A stretch of DNA of 64,000 nt, taken from the NCBI GenBank assembly GCA_047777415.1, contig JBKEEO010000002.1, positions 310,001-374,000 on the forward strand, in the 5' to 3' direction. Below the pieces are notes generated by a model that made no database searches, was not told where the DNA came from, and worked only from the letters and a program-made list of their open reading frames with translations. Source of the stretch: Caproicibacter sp047777415 (lineage in GTDB: Bacteria > Bacillota > Clostridia > Oscillospirales > Acutalibacteraceae). Below are positions 24,926 through 32,059 of this stretch, in pieces (the stretch's first letter is position 1; each line of letters starts with the position of its first letter). A program made the translations under genes and the position numbers.

Positions 24926-26309
24926 TATGAATCCGAAAAAAACACCAATGCCAGAGCAAGATCCAAATGTTCGCAGTAAAAATTTCGAAGAAGTGGCGCT
25001 TGGTTATACGGAAGCAATGGCAAAAGAAGAAGCGGAGCGCTGCCTTCATTGCAAACACCAGCCATGTGTTTCCGGCTGTCCGGTAGGCGTGCATATTCCG
25101 GATTTTATCCGCTGTATTGCGCAGGGAGATATGGAAGGCGCCTATCAAACAATTAAACTCACAAATTCTCTGCCTGCCGTCTGCGGCCGTGTTTGCCCAC
25201 AGGAAAATCAGTGTGAGCATAACTGCGTGCGCGGCATTAAAGGTGAGCCGGTTGGCATCGGACGCTTGGAGCGTTTTGCAGCGGACTGGCATATGAAAAA
25301 CGGAAAAGAAGAAGAATTCCATGTGGAGAAAAATGGTCACAAAGTTGCTATAATTGGTGCGGGCCCGGCTGGCCTCACATGCGCGGGAGACCTTGCTGCC
25401 AAAGGCTACTCTGTGACGATATTCGAGGCTCTGCATGATGCCGGCGGCGTTTTGATGTATGGAATTCCCCAGTTCCGTCTGCCAAAGGAGATTGTGCAGA
25501 AGGAAGTGGATGCCCTAAAACAAAAGGGTGTCGAAATTAAAACCGATATGGTAATTGGAAAAGTCCTGTCTGTCGATGAGCTGTTCGACATGGGATATGA
25601 AGCTGTTTTTGTTGGAACCGGTGCCGGTTTGCCCAGATTTATGAATATTCCGGGCGAAGGTTTGGTCGGCGTTTATTCTGCAAATGAATTTCTCACTCGT
25701 GTTAACCTCATGAAAGCATATAAACCGGAATATGATACGCCGATGATTGAGCCAAAACAGGTGGCGGTAATCGGCGGCGGAAACGTTGCTATGGACGCAG
25801 CCAGAACATCTTTGCGTTTGGGTGCTGATAAAGTTCACATTGTCTATCGCCGTGCAGAAGAACAAATGCCGGCACGTCAAGAAGAAATTCACCATGCCAA
25901 AGAAGAAGGTGTGGAGTTTAATTTGCTTTGCAACCCCGTGGCTATTCACGGCGATGAAAACGGCAAGGTAAAATCCATTGAGTGCATTCGCATGGAGCTT
26001 GGAGAGCCGGATGAATCCGGACGCCGCAAGCCAATTCCGGTGGAAGGTTCTAACTTTGAGCTTCCGGTTGATTGTGTCATCATGGCAATCGGCAATTCGC
26101 CAAACCCGCTGATTCGTACAACAACCGAGGGATTGGAAGCGAATAACCGAGGCTGTATTGTTGTGAATGAAGAAACAATGCAGACTTCCCGTGAAGGTGT
26201 CTATGCCGCAGGCGATGCTGTCAGCGGTGCTGCAACCGTTATCCTTGCAATGGGCGGCGGCAAGGCTGCGGCCCGTTCCATTGATGAGTACATTCAGTCC
26301 AAACATTAA
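24918..26309 (+). CDS. nfnB: NfnB / glutamate synthase small-subunit-like oxidoreductase
   Basis: Large subunit of NfnAB (463 residues), carrying the bifurcating FAD, an NADPH site and two [4Fe-4S] clusters. The N-terminal ferredoxin-like part has CLHCKHQPCVSGCPVGVHIPDFI and CGRVCPQENQCEHNC. Two Rossmann motifs follow: VAIIGAGPAGLTCAGDLAAKGY (about 141) and VAVIGGGNVAMDAARTSLRLG (about 281). MAIGNSPNPL and GVYAAGDAVSGAATVILAMGGG close the FAD domain. Alone it could be a GltD-like protein, but the 8-bp overlap with nfnA and absence of a glutamate synthase large subunit support NfnB. Confidence 0.9.
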   Translation: MPNMNPKKTPMPEQDPNVRSKNFEEVALGYTEAMAKEEAERCLHCKHQPCVSGCPVGVHIPDFIRCIAQGDMEGAYQTIKLTNSLPAVCGRVCPQENQCEHNCVRGIKGEPVGIGRLERFAADWHMKNGKEEEFHVEKNGHKVAIIGAGPAGLTCAGDLAAKGYSVTIFEALHDAGGVLMYGIPQFRLPKEIVQKEVDALKQKGVEIKTDMVIGKVLSVDELFDMGYEAVFVGTGAGLPRFMNIPGEGLVGVYSANEFLTRVNLMKAYKPEYDTPMIEPKQVAVIGGGNVAMDAARTSLRLGADKVHIVYRRAEEQMPARQEEIHHAKEEGVEFNLLCNPVAIHGDENGKVKSIECIRMELGEPDESGRRKPIPVEGSNFELPVDCVIMAIGNSPNPLIRTTTEGLEANNRGCIVVNEETMQTSREGVYAAGDAVSGAATVILAMGGGKAAARSIDEYIQSKH

Positions 26310-26318
26310 TTAAAAAAT

Positions 26319-26355
26319 AAACAGCCCTCGCCCGGTGAAAGGCGGGGGCTGTTTT
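26319..26355. terminator. Bidirectional terminator between nfnB and the LUD-domain gene
   Basis: AACAGCCC..CGCC (26319-26332) pairs with GGCG..GGGCTGTT (26341-26352). It is followed on the + side by TTTTAAATT and, on the - side, by TTTATTTTTTAATT. It serves the two convergent genes. Confidence 0.8.
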
Positions 26356-26366
26356 AAATTGCTGGA

Positions 26367-27011
26367 TTAGTAACCAAGTGTTTCAGGGAGAAGGAATACT
26401 TTTACCCTGCCGGGTTCGCGCTGAAAGCTGCTGATGAGCGTATTGCAGCACATACGATCCGGACTTTTGCAGTCCGTGCATTGGCCTGTGATGGAACAGC
26501 CGGTTGTATGAACATTTAAACGATAGCAGTTTGCTGCAACGGACCAGTTCTTTACTCGGCTTTCCGCTTCCGCAAGATTTTGCACCAATTTATTGACGCC
26601 TGCGATTACGACGACATTTCTAGGACCGTAAGCGATTGCCGCTATGCGGTTGGAATTTCCGTCGATATTATAAAGTTGTCCGTCCATGGTAATTGCATTG
26701 GAACTGGTAAAATACCAGTCGCAATTTAGAGAGCGGAGAAAAATTTCACGCCGTTCCTCCGCTGTCATGCCTTCACGGTAACGGTCAAGATATTGGAATT
26801 TTCCGCTGCGCAGAAAGTCCATTACTCCGGTTTCACTTAAAGTGACGGAGCCTCCGTTTGCTACGACGGCGTTTTCAGGGACCATCTCTTCAAGAATTTT
26901 TAAAAGTTTTTCTCTATTTGGCACAAAACGCGCGTCAAAACGGTTGGCATTTAAGGCTTTTACCGCAGATTCTATTTTTTTCTGCGCCATTTGAGTTAAT
27001 GCTGAATTCAT
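26367..27011 (-). CDS. LUD-domain protein (LutC/YkgG-like, DUF162)
   Basis: Single LUD-domain protein of 214 residues. ARFVPNREKLLKILEEMVPENAVVANGGSVTLSETGVMDFLR, DGQLYNIDGNSNRIAAIAYGPRNVVVIAG and VVIAGVNKLVQNLAEAESRVK are the family's core. The C terminus is Cys-rich (TTGCSITGQCTDCKSPDRMCCN), a feature of the DUF162 branch common in anaerobes, possibly for metal or cluster binding. LutA/LutB partners of lactate oxidation are not nearby, so lactate use is not implied. It has its own promoter and is convergent with nfnB. Confidence 0.8.
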   Translation of the reverse strand: MNSALTQMAQKKIESAVKALNANRFDARFVPNREKLLKILEEMVPENAVVANGGSVTLSETGVMDFLRSGKFQYLDRYREGMTAEERREIFLRSLNCDWYFTSSNAITMDGQLYNIDGNSNRIAAIAYGPRNVVVIAGVNKLVQNLAEAESRVKNWSVAANCYRLNVHTTGCSITGQCTDCKSPDRMCCNTLISSFQREPGRVKVFLLPETLGY

Positions 27012-27035
27012 ATGTAATCCCTCTTTTCTAATTGT

Positions 27036-27064
27036 ATCTTAGCAAAAGTATTAGGTTTTTACAA
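27036..27064 (-). promoter_or_regulatory. Promoter of the LUD-domain gene
   Basis: On the minus strand, TTGTAA (27059-27064), 17-bp spacer and TAAGAT (27036-27041), ending 25 bp before the start codon. Confidence 0.6.
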
Positions 27065-27172
27065 GATTGTTTCACGCGTAAATTTTGAAATTTGTGTTAT
27101 GTTTTCATCCAGTTCTGTTTTTGTGTGTTTTCTCATATGATTATTTGAATGTAACTTTCAGGAGGACTTCAT

Positions 27173-27754
27173 ATGAAGCATAATGCAAGAATGGACACGC
27201 AGCGGACGAAACAGCACCCGGTGGTTACCGGTTCCCGGGGGAGGAAAACATGGGATGATCCGGATAATATGGAAGAGGAACTATATGAAATGGAAGATTT
27301 GGAGCCGGAGGATAAAAAATTGCGCCGGAAAGGGAGTGCTCGGCTTCTTACAACAATCCAAATCATTGCCTGCACAGCAATATTAGTAGGGGCGGTTGTC
27401 CTGCGGATTCATGGAGGTACAGTTTATCAGAACGCAAGAAAGTGGTATTTTGATTCACTGAATGATTCGATTGTCGCACAGTCGCAGATGGACAATATAA
27501 AACATGTGGTGATCGATTTGTGGTCCACGCTGTCCGAGTCCAGGGGGGAAAGCAGCAGTCAGGTTCCACAGGTTTCATCGTCTGTTTCTGATAATGGAGC
27601 AAATTTTGCCACATCACAGCCGCAGGAAAATGCTTCTGATTCGACATCGCCAGCCGAACAGCCCAATTCCTCAACCTCGAGTCAGATTCAGCAAAGCAGT
27701 TCCAATACATCTTCGGCTGTGGGGAATGAAGCTTCCTCGCCGGTTTCATCATGA
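27173..27754 (+). CDS. Single-pass membrane protein, possible SpoIVFA-like partner
   Basis: Not matched to a named family by eye. 193 residues: a basic then acidic cytoplasmic part (1-60, with EEELYEMEDLEPEDKK), one membrane helix (about 61-80, LLTTIQIIACTAILVGAVVL), a short extracytoplasmic region with a conserved-looking YQNARKWYFDSLNDSI, and a long Ser/Gln/Asn-rich tail (about 115-193). Its stop overlaps the next gene, an M50 protease, by 4 bp. Topology and position match SpoIVFA, which regulates SpoIVFB in Bacillus, but the C-terminal LytM-like domain is absent. AGGAGG precedes ATG. Confidence 0.6.
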   Translation: MKHNARMDTQRTKQHPVVTGSRGRKTWDDPDNMEEELYEMEDLEPEDKKLRRKGSARLLTTIQIIACTAILVGAVVLRIHGGTVYQNARKWYFDSLNDSIVAQSQMDNIKHVVIDLWSTLSESRGESSSQVPQVSSSVSDNGANFATSQPQENASDSTSPAEQPNSSTSSQIQQSSSNTSSAVGNEASSPVSS

Positions 27755-28350
27755 GCTTTACAATCGGCAGGTGCCGAGTCTGTTTCAGCTACTTTTTCTT
27801 TGTGCTGATTGCCGTTTTGCTTCTGTTTGACACAAGCGGCGTTGCTGCGGCGGGCTTGGCTGCGACTGCATTGCATGAATGCAGCCACCTAAGTCTTATG
27901 TATGTTTTTGGCAGCTTGCCGGAAGAAATTCGTTTTAACGCCTTTGGTATCGATATCATCAGGACTTCCCGGCCTGACCACGGATATGTAAGAGATGCGC
28001 TGGTGTCACTGGCCGGGCCCGCAGCTAATCTGCTGGCCGCAGGGCTTTTTTTTACGTTCTGCGGTTCGACGGCCCAAAATCTGGTCATGGCCAATATTGC
28101 ACTGTGTATCTTTAACCTTTTGCCCATTGAACCACTGGACGGCGGACAGGCTCTTTACGCGCTTTTGTGTTTGCACTGGGAACCGAATACAGCGGCGAGA
28201 ACGGTTGAAATTATCTCGTTTTTAGTTTTGCTTCCTCTTTCTGCTGTTGGATTTATAATATTGTTTCGTTCTCCGGGAAATTTTACACTGTTCGCAGTTT
28301 GTTTGTATTTAATATTTATGTTGGTTTTTAAAAAAGGAAAATATTTTTGA
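27751..28350 (+). CDS. M50 site-2 protease (SpoIVFB-like)
   Basis: Polytopic intramembrane metalloprotease of 199 residues. ATALHECSHLSLMYVFG supplies HExxH in a membrane helix, and NLLPIEPLDGGQAL supplies the second metal motif (N-x-x-P-x-x-x-LDGG). Four to five hydrophobic helices are visible. SpoIVFB cuts pro-sigma-K during sporulation. Other M50 families occur, so the function is inferred from size, the coupled upstream membrane protein and the sporulating host. No C-terminal CBS domain, unlike some SpoIVFB proteins. Confidence 0.8.
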   Translation: MSFTIGRCRVCFSYFFFVLIAVLLLFDTSGVAAAGLAATALHECSHLSLMYVFGSLPEEIRFNAFGIDIIRTSRPDHGYVRDALVSLAGPAANLLAAGLFFTFCGSTAQNLVMANIALCIFNLLPIEPLDGGQALYALLCLHWEPNTAARTVEIISFLVLLPLSAVGFIILFRSPGNFTLFAVCLYLIFMLVFKKGKYF

Positions 28351-28380
28351 ACTAATCTAAAAAATAGGCAATAAAAACAG

Positions 28381-28409
28381 TTGCGCAGTGATACAGAATG
28401 TGATATGAT
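28381..28409 (+). promoter_or_regulatory. Promoter of rplS
   Basis: TTGCGC (28381-28386), 17-bp spacer, TATGAT (28404-28409). The expected start, near 28416, coincides with the first base pairs of the leader hairpin. Confidence 0.65.
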
Positions 28410-28413
28410 AAAA

Positions 28414-28525
28414 AGGCATTTGAGATCCGTCGGAAAAATCCGATGGGATTCAACGCCTAAAACCCAGGGCATTGAAACGGACAGTCCTCTGCCGCCGGCA
28501 AGAATGTCTGAAAATTAGGAGGATT
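28414..28525 (+). promoter_or_regulatory. Structured 5' leader of rplS (candidate L19 leader)
   Basis: The expected mRNA begins with a long imperfect hairpin: AGGC..TTGA..ATCC..GTCGG (28414-28433) pairs with CCGAT..GGGATTCAACGCCT (28440-28458). GC-rich pairable segments follow to the SD (AGGAGG, 28517-28522). A leader of this kind could let L19 repress its own synthesis. The assignment to a known leader family needs a covariance search. Confidence 0.45.
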
Positions 28526-28529
28526 ATGA

Positions 28530-28874
28530 ATGGACGCATTAAAATTAATTGCACAGGATTCGATGAAGTCGGAGTTGCCTGCATTTGAAGTCGGCGACAC
28601 TGTGCGGGTAGATGTTAATATCCGCGAAGGTGATCGTGAAAGAATTCAGGCTTTTGAAGGCACTGTGATTGCTCGCAAAGGTTCCGGAATCGGAGAAACC
28701 TTTACGGTGCGCCGTGTTTCATACGGTGTTGGCGTGGAAAGAGTTTTCCCTCTGCATTCTCCAAATGTGAAAGGAATCAAAGTGATTCGCAGCGGCCGTG
28801 TCCGCAGAGCTAAGCTGTATTATCTGCGTGACCGCGTAGGTAAAGCAGCGAAGGTTAAGAGCAAGATTCGGTAA
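28530..28874 (+). CDS. rplS: Ribosomal protein L19 (bL19)
   Basis: Large-subunit protein at the 30S-50S interface. 114 residues with the family core VGDTVRVDVNIREGDRERIQAFEGTVIARKGSGIGETFTVRRVSYGVGVERVFPLHSP and ends KLYYLRDRVGKAAKVK. ATG 28530 lies 7 nt after AGGAGG. A terminator closes the gene, so it can be expressed alone. The downstream lepB-rbgA-rnhB order is usual in Firmicutes. Confidence 0.97.
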   Translation: MDALKLIAQDSMKSELPAFEVGDTVRVDVNIREGDRERIQAFEGTVIARKGSGIGETFTVRRVSYGVGVERVFPLHSPNVKGIKVIRSGRVRRAKLYYLRDRVGKAAKVKSKIR

Positions 28875-28897
28875 GGGAATTCATAACGATGCTTGTG

Positions 28898-28923
28898 AAG
28901 GGACATTTCGGTGTCCCTTTTTT
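28898..28923 (+). terminator. Intrinsic terminator after rplS
   Basis: AAGGGACA (28898-28905) pairs with TGTCCCTT (28912-28919) across a TTTCGG loop, followed by TTTT. Confidence 0.88.
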
Positions 28924-28947
28924 GTTCTTTTGATCGGAGGAAATAGT

Positions 28948-29529
28948 ATGAAAGATATGTCGGATCCCGATCTTGCACAGAAGCAGAATACCGTTCAAAG
29001 GAGTCTGGCTGAAAATTGCTATGAGTGGGTGGAAGCCCTAATTCTTTCCATGTCTGTCATTATGGTGCTGTGCGTGTTTTTGTTTCGTGTTAATATTGTG
29101 GTAGACGGGGATTCCATGAAGCCGAATTTTAACAACGGCAACCGGGTACTGGTTTCTTGCTTGGACAGGAATTTTTCCCTTGGAGATGTTGTTGTGATTG
29201 ATGGAAACGGCACCGGACTGAAAGAACGGATTATCAAAAGGGTGATTGCAACAGAGGGCCAAACGGTAGATATTAACTTTACCACAGGCGTTGTTATGGT
29301 GGACGGCAAAGAGCTTGATGAATCGGCATATATCCAAAATGGTATCACCAAAGATCAGTATGATGTCACATTTCCGCAGACAGTACCCGCCGGCCACCTT
29401 TTTGTTTTGGGAGACAACCGAACCATATCGGAGGACAGCCGATTTCATGAAGTCGGCATGATTGACCGCAGGTATGTGATCGGAAAGGTCATTTTCCTTT
29501 TGAATCCATTTCATTCAGTCGCAAAATAG
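28948..29529 (+). CDS. lepB: Signal peptidase I, first copy
   Basis: Membrane serine protease that removes signal peptides from exported proteins. One N-terminal membrane helix (ALILSMSVIMVLCVFLFRV), then the catalytic Ser box VDGDSMKPNF, the Lys box ERIIKRVIATEGQTVDI and the box GDNRTISEDSRFHEVGMI. 193 residues from ATG 28948, chosen because CGGAGG lies 8 nt upstream; TTG 28930 precedes that SD. A second, divergent copy follows 36 bp later. Confidence 0.93.
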   Translation: MKDMSDPDLAQKQNTVQRSLAENCYEWVEALILSMSVIMVLCVFLFRVNIVVDGDSMKPNFNNGNRVLVSCLDRNFSLGDVVVIDGNGTGLKERIIKRVIATEGQTVDINFTTGVVMVDGKELDESAYIQNGITKDQYDVTFPQTVPAGHLFVLGDNRTISEDSRFHEVGMIDRRYVIGKVIFLLNPFHSVAK

Positions 29530-29565
29530 CGCGAGATTCAATTTGGGCAAGGAGTTGACTTCCAT

Positions 29566-30150
29566 TTGGGGAAAACGGAACCGGAATCTGATAAAGAAAA
29601 AAGAACATCTGACAAAAGCGGTTTTGCCATGTGTTGCTATGAATGGATGGAAGCACTGATTACTGCCCTGATTATTGTGACATTTTTATTTGCTTTTGCC
29701 ATGAGAGTAGTGAGGGTCAGCGGCCCTTCCATGCTTCCCAGTCTGCATTCCGGGGACAGGGTTCTTCTGTTCAGTGAGTTTTATCGGCCCCATCAGGGCG
29801 ATATTGTTGTGATTACCCATACGCAGGGACTTTCCGAGCCGATCATCAAACGTGTGATTGCTCTGGAAAATCAAACGGTGGATATCGATTTTTCATCGGG
29901 CACCGTTATTGTTGACGGAAAACGTTTGGATGAATCCCGGTACATTAAAAACGGGATCACCAATCAACCGTCCGATTATCGGTTTCCTCTTACCGTACCG
30001 GAAGGCTGTGTTTTTGTTTTGGGAGATAACCGTATGGTTTCCAATGACAGCCGGAGCAGTGATGTGGGAATGGTGAATCAGCGCTATATTCTCGGTAAGG
30101 CGGAATGGATTATTTATCCATTCGATCGTTTCGGGAAAGTGAATTCGTAA
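29566..30150 (+). CDS. lepB: Signal peptidase I, second copy
   Basis: Paralogue of the preceding gene with the same layout: membrane helix (ALITALIIVTFLFAFAMRV), Ser box VSGPSMLPSLHSGDR, Lys box EPIIKRVIALENQTVDI and GDNRMVSNDSRSSDVGMV. 194 residues. The TTG start at 29566 is 11 nt after AAGGAG. Both copies keep Ser and Lys, so both should be active. Substrate choice may differ, as in Bacillus SipS/SipT. The shared segments (WMEALI, IIKRVIA..QTVDI, DGK.LDES) point to tandem duplication. Confidence 0.92.
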   Translation: MGKTEPESDKEKRTSDKSGFAMCCYEWMEALITALIIVTFLFAFAMRVVRVSGPSMLPSLHSGDRVLLFSEFYRPHQGDIVVITHTQGLSEPIIKRVIALENQTVDIDFSSGTVIVDGKRLDESRYIKNGITNQPSDYRFPLTVPEGCVFVLGDNRMVSNDSRSSDVGMVNQRYILGKAEWIIYPFDRFGKVNS

Positions 30151-30165
30151 AAGGGGGAAATTTCC

Positions 30166-31041
30166 ATGCAGGAAGGCCGGCCGATTCAATGGTATCCCGG
30201 TCATATGGCAAAAACCCGCAGACAGATGGAAAAGAATATCAAGTTGGTGGATGCGGTGGCGGAGGTTATTGATGCCAGGATTCCATACAGCAGCCGAAAT
30301 CCGGATTTGGACAATTTAGCGGGCGGCAAACCGCGCATTGTACTTTTTAATAAAGCCGATTTGGCTGACCCCTCCCTAACCAAAGAATGGATTTCTTTTT
30401 TTCAGAAACGCGGCCAGGGTGCTATTGCAGTAAATTGCCGCACTGGAAACGGACTCAACGAGTTTTTGCCGCTTGTGAAAACCGTTCTTGCGGAAAGGCT
30501 TGCGGCGTGGCAGGAAAAGGGTATGAAGGGGCGTAAAATCAGGGTTCTCGTGGCAGGTATCCCAAATGCCGGAAAAAGTTCGCTGATTAACCGCCTTTCT
30601 AAGAACAGCCGCGCATCCGTTGCGGACAAGCCCGGTGTTACGCGCAGCAGCCAGTGGTTTCCTGTTGGCAAGGAAATGGAAATTCTGGATACTCCCGGTA
30701 TTTTGTGGCCGAAGTTTGAAGATCCCATGGTTGGCGAACATCTGGCGTTTACCGGGGCAATTAAGGATGATATAATAGATATGGAAACCCTTGCCTGCCA
30801 TTTGCTTGAGGTTCTGCGGGACAGTTATGCAAAACTTTTGGTTGGCCGATACCGTTTGGAGGGTGATATATCCGGTTTTGACGGGTATGCGCTGCTCGAG
30901 CAAATCGGCAAAAAGCGTGGTATGCTCATGCACGGCGGAGAAATTGATACAGAGCGTGCAGCTGTTGTTTTTCTTGATGAATTCCGGGCAGGTAAAATTG
31001 GCAGGATTACGTTAGAAAAAGCCGGAGTCGCAGATGAGTGA
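30166..31041 (+). CDS. rbgA: Ribosome biogenesis GTPase RbgA (YlqF)
   Basis: Circularly permuted GTPase for late 50S assembly. IQWYPGHMAKTRRQM starts the protein, G4 is LFNKADL, G1 IPNAGKSSLINRL and G3 LDTPGILWP. The C-terminal helical domain (from about 180) is present. 291 residues. It lies between lepB and rnhB, as in many Firmicutes, with AAGGGGG before ATG. It overlaps rnhB by 8 bp. Confidence 0.94.
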   Translation: MQEGRPIQWYPGHMAKTRRQMEKNIKLVDAVAEVIDARIPYSSRNPDLDNLAGGKPRIVLFNKADLADPSLTKEWISFFQKRGQGAIAVNCRTGNGLNEFLPLVKTVLAERLAAWQEKGMKGRKIRVLVAGIPNAGKSSLINRLSKNSRASVADKPGVTRSSQWFPVGKEMEILDTPGILWPKFEDPMVGEHLAFTGAIKDDIIDMETLACHLLEVLRDSYAKLLVGRYRLEGDISGFDGYALLEQIGKKRGMLMHGGEIDTERAAVVFLDEFRAGKIGRITLEKAGVADE

Positions 31042-31651
31042 TTGGTTTTTTTATGAAGATGCAGCCCGAAGCGATGGATGCAAGATGGTTTGCGGGATTG
31101 ATGAGGCAGGGCGAGGGCCCTTGGCTGGGCCTGTATTTGCAGCCGCCGTTATTCTTCCGGAACATGAGCAGATCGAAGGCCTGAACGATTCTAAAAAACT
31201 GACCCCTAAAAAGCGAGAAATGCTTTATGATGAGATTGTTCAAAAAGCGGTTGCATGGGGTGTCAGTTTTGCAACAGAAGATGAAATTGACAAAATTAAC
31301 ATCCTGCAGGCTACGTTTCTTGCCATGCGCAGAGCGTTCAGCAAACTTAATCTCCAACCCGACTGCGCGTTGGTGGACGGCAATAGGATGCCGCAGCTTG
31401 GTGTGGAAACCAGGCTGATTGTAAAAGGCGATTCAAAGTCTGCGAGTATCGCCGCCGCTTCCATTCTCGCAAAAGTCAGTAGAGATCGAGTCATGTGCCA
31501 AATTGATGAAATTTACCCTGAGTATGGATTTGCAAAACATAAAGGGTATGGGACAAAGCTGCACGTGGAGATGCTGCGAAAAATCGGCCCATGTCCGGTT
31601 CACCGCAGGACGTTTCTGAAGAAGATACTTCCCGGGTATGGTAATGAATAA
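31034..31651 (+). CDS. rnhB: Ribonuclease HII
   Basis: Removes ribonucleotides from DNA and RNA-DNA hybrids. GIDEAGRGPLAGPVFAAAVIL holds the first catalytic Asp-Glu; LVDGNRMPQL and the IAAASILAKVSRDRVM segment hold the remaining acidic residues. The C terminus has YGFAKHKGYGTKLH and GPCPVHRRTF. 205 residues. The ATG lies inside the end of rbgA; the stop overlaps the next gene by 14 bp, so the three are coupled. Confidence 0.95.
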   Translation: MSDWFFYEDAARSDGCKMVCGIDEAGRGPLAGPVFAAAVILPEHEQIEGLNDSKKLTPKKREMLYDEIVQKAVAWGVSFATEDEIDKINILQATFLAMRRAFSKLNLQPDCALVDGNRMPQLGVETRLIVKGDSKSASIAAASILAKVSRDRVMCQIDEIYPEYGFAKHKGYGTKLHVEMLRKIGPCPVHRRTFLKKILPGYGNE

Positions 31652-32015
31652 CAAATCTGGGTCATTGGGAGAGCAGTACGCAGCAGAATATCTCCAAAGC
31701 AAAGGCTTTCGGATTTTGGCACGCAATTACCGCAGCCGATTCGGGGAGATCGACATAATAGCGGAAAACGGCCAGTATATTATATTTGCCGAAGTGAAGA
31801 CAAGGGAAAGTTTTTCCTTGGTTGGTCCTGAAGAAGCTGTTACACCTGCAAAGCAAAACAAAATTGCAAAGACTGCGCTGATGTATTTGAAGAAACAGCC
31901 TACACGGCTGCAGCCGCGTTTTGACGTCATCGGGGTTGTGACTTCTAAAAACGGGAATCAAGTACTGTCACTGCACCATATTGAAAATGCATTCAGCATT
32001 TCATCTTTTTATTGA
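31638..32015 (+). CDS. yraN: YraN/UPF0102 family nuclease-fold protein
   Basis: Small protein of 125 residues with the restriction-endonuclease-like core GSLGEQYAAEYLQSKGFRILARNYRSRFGEIDIIAENGQYIIFAEVKTR. E-I-D-I-I and E-V-K are the PD-(D/E)xK-like residues. It nearly always sits with rnhB; the cellular role is not settled. Start ATG 31638 or ATG 31644, both inside rnhB without a strong SD, so coupling is likely. Confidence 0.9.
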   Translation: MVMNNKSGSLGEQYAAEYLQSKGFRILARNYRSRFGEIDIIAENGQYIIFAEVKTRESFSLVGPEEAVTPAKQNKIAKTALMYLKKQPTRLQPRFDVIGVVTSKNGNQVLSLHHIENAFSISSFY

Positions 32016-32059
32016 ATTTTAAAACACCGGACTGCATATTCCGGTAAGGGGGATCAAAA

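Noticed and set aside
26367..27011. Lactate utilisation locus
   Set aside because: Only a single LUD-domain gene is present, without LutA or LutB partners or a lactate permease.
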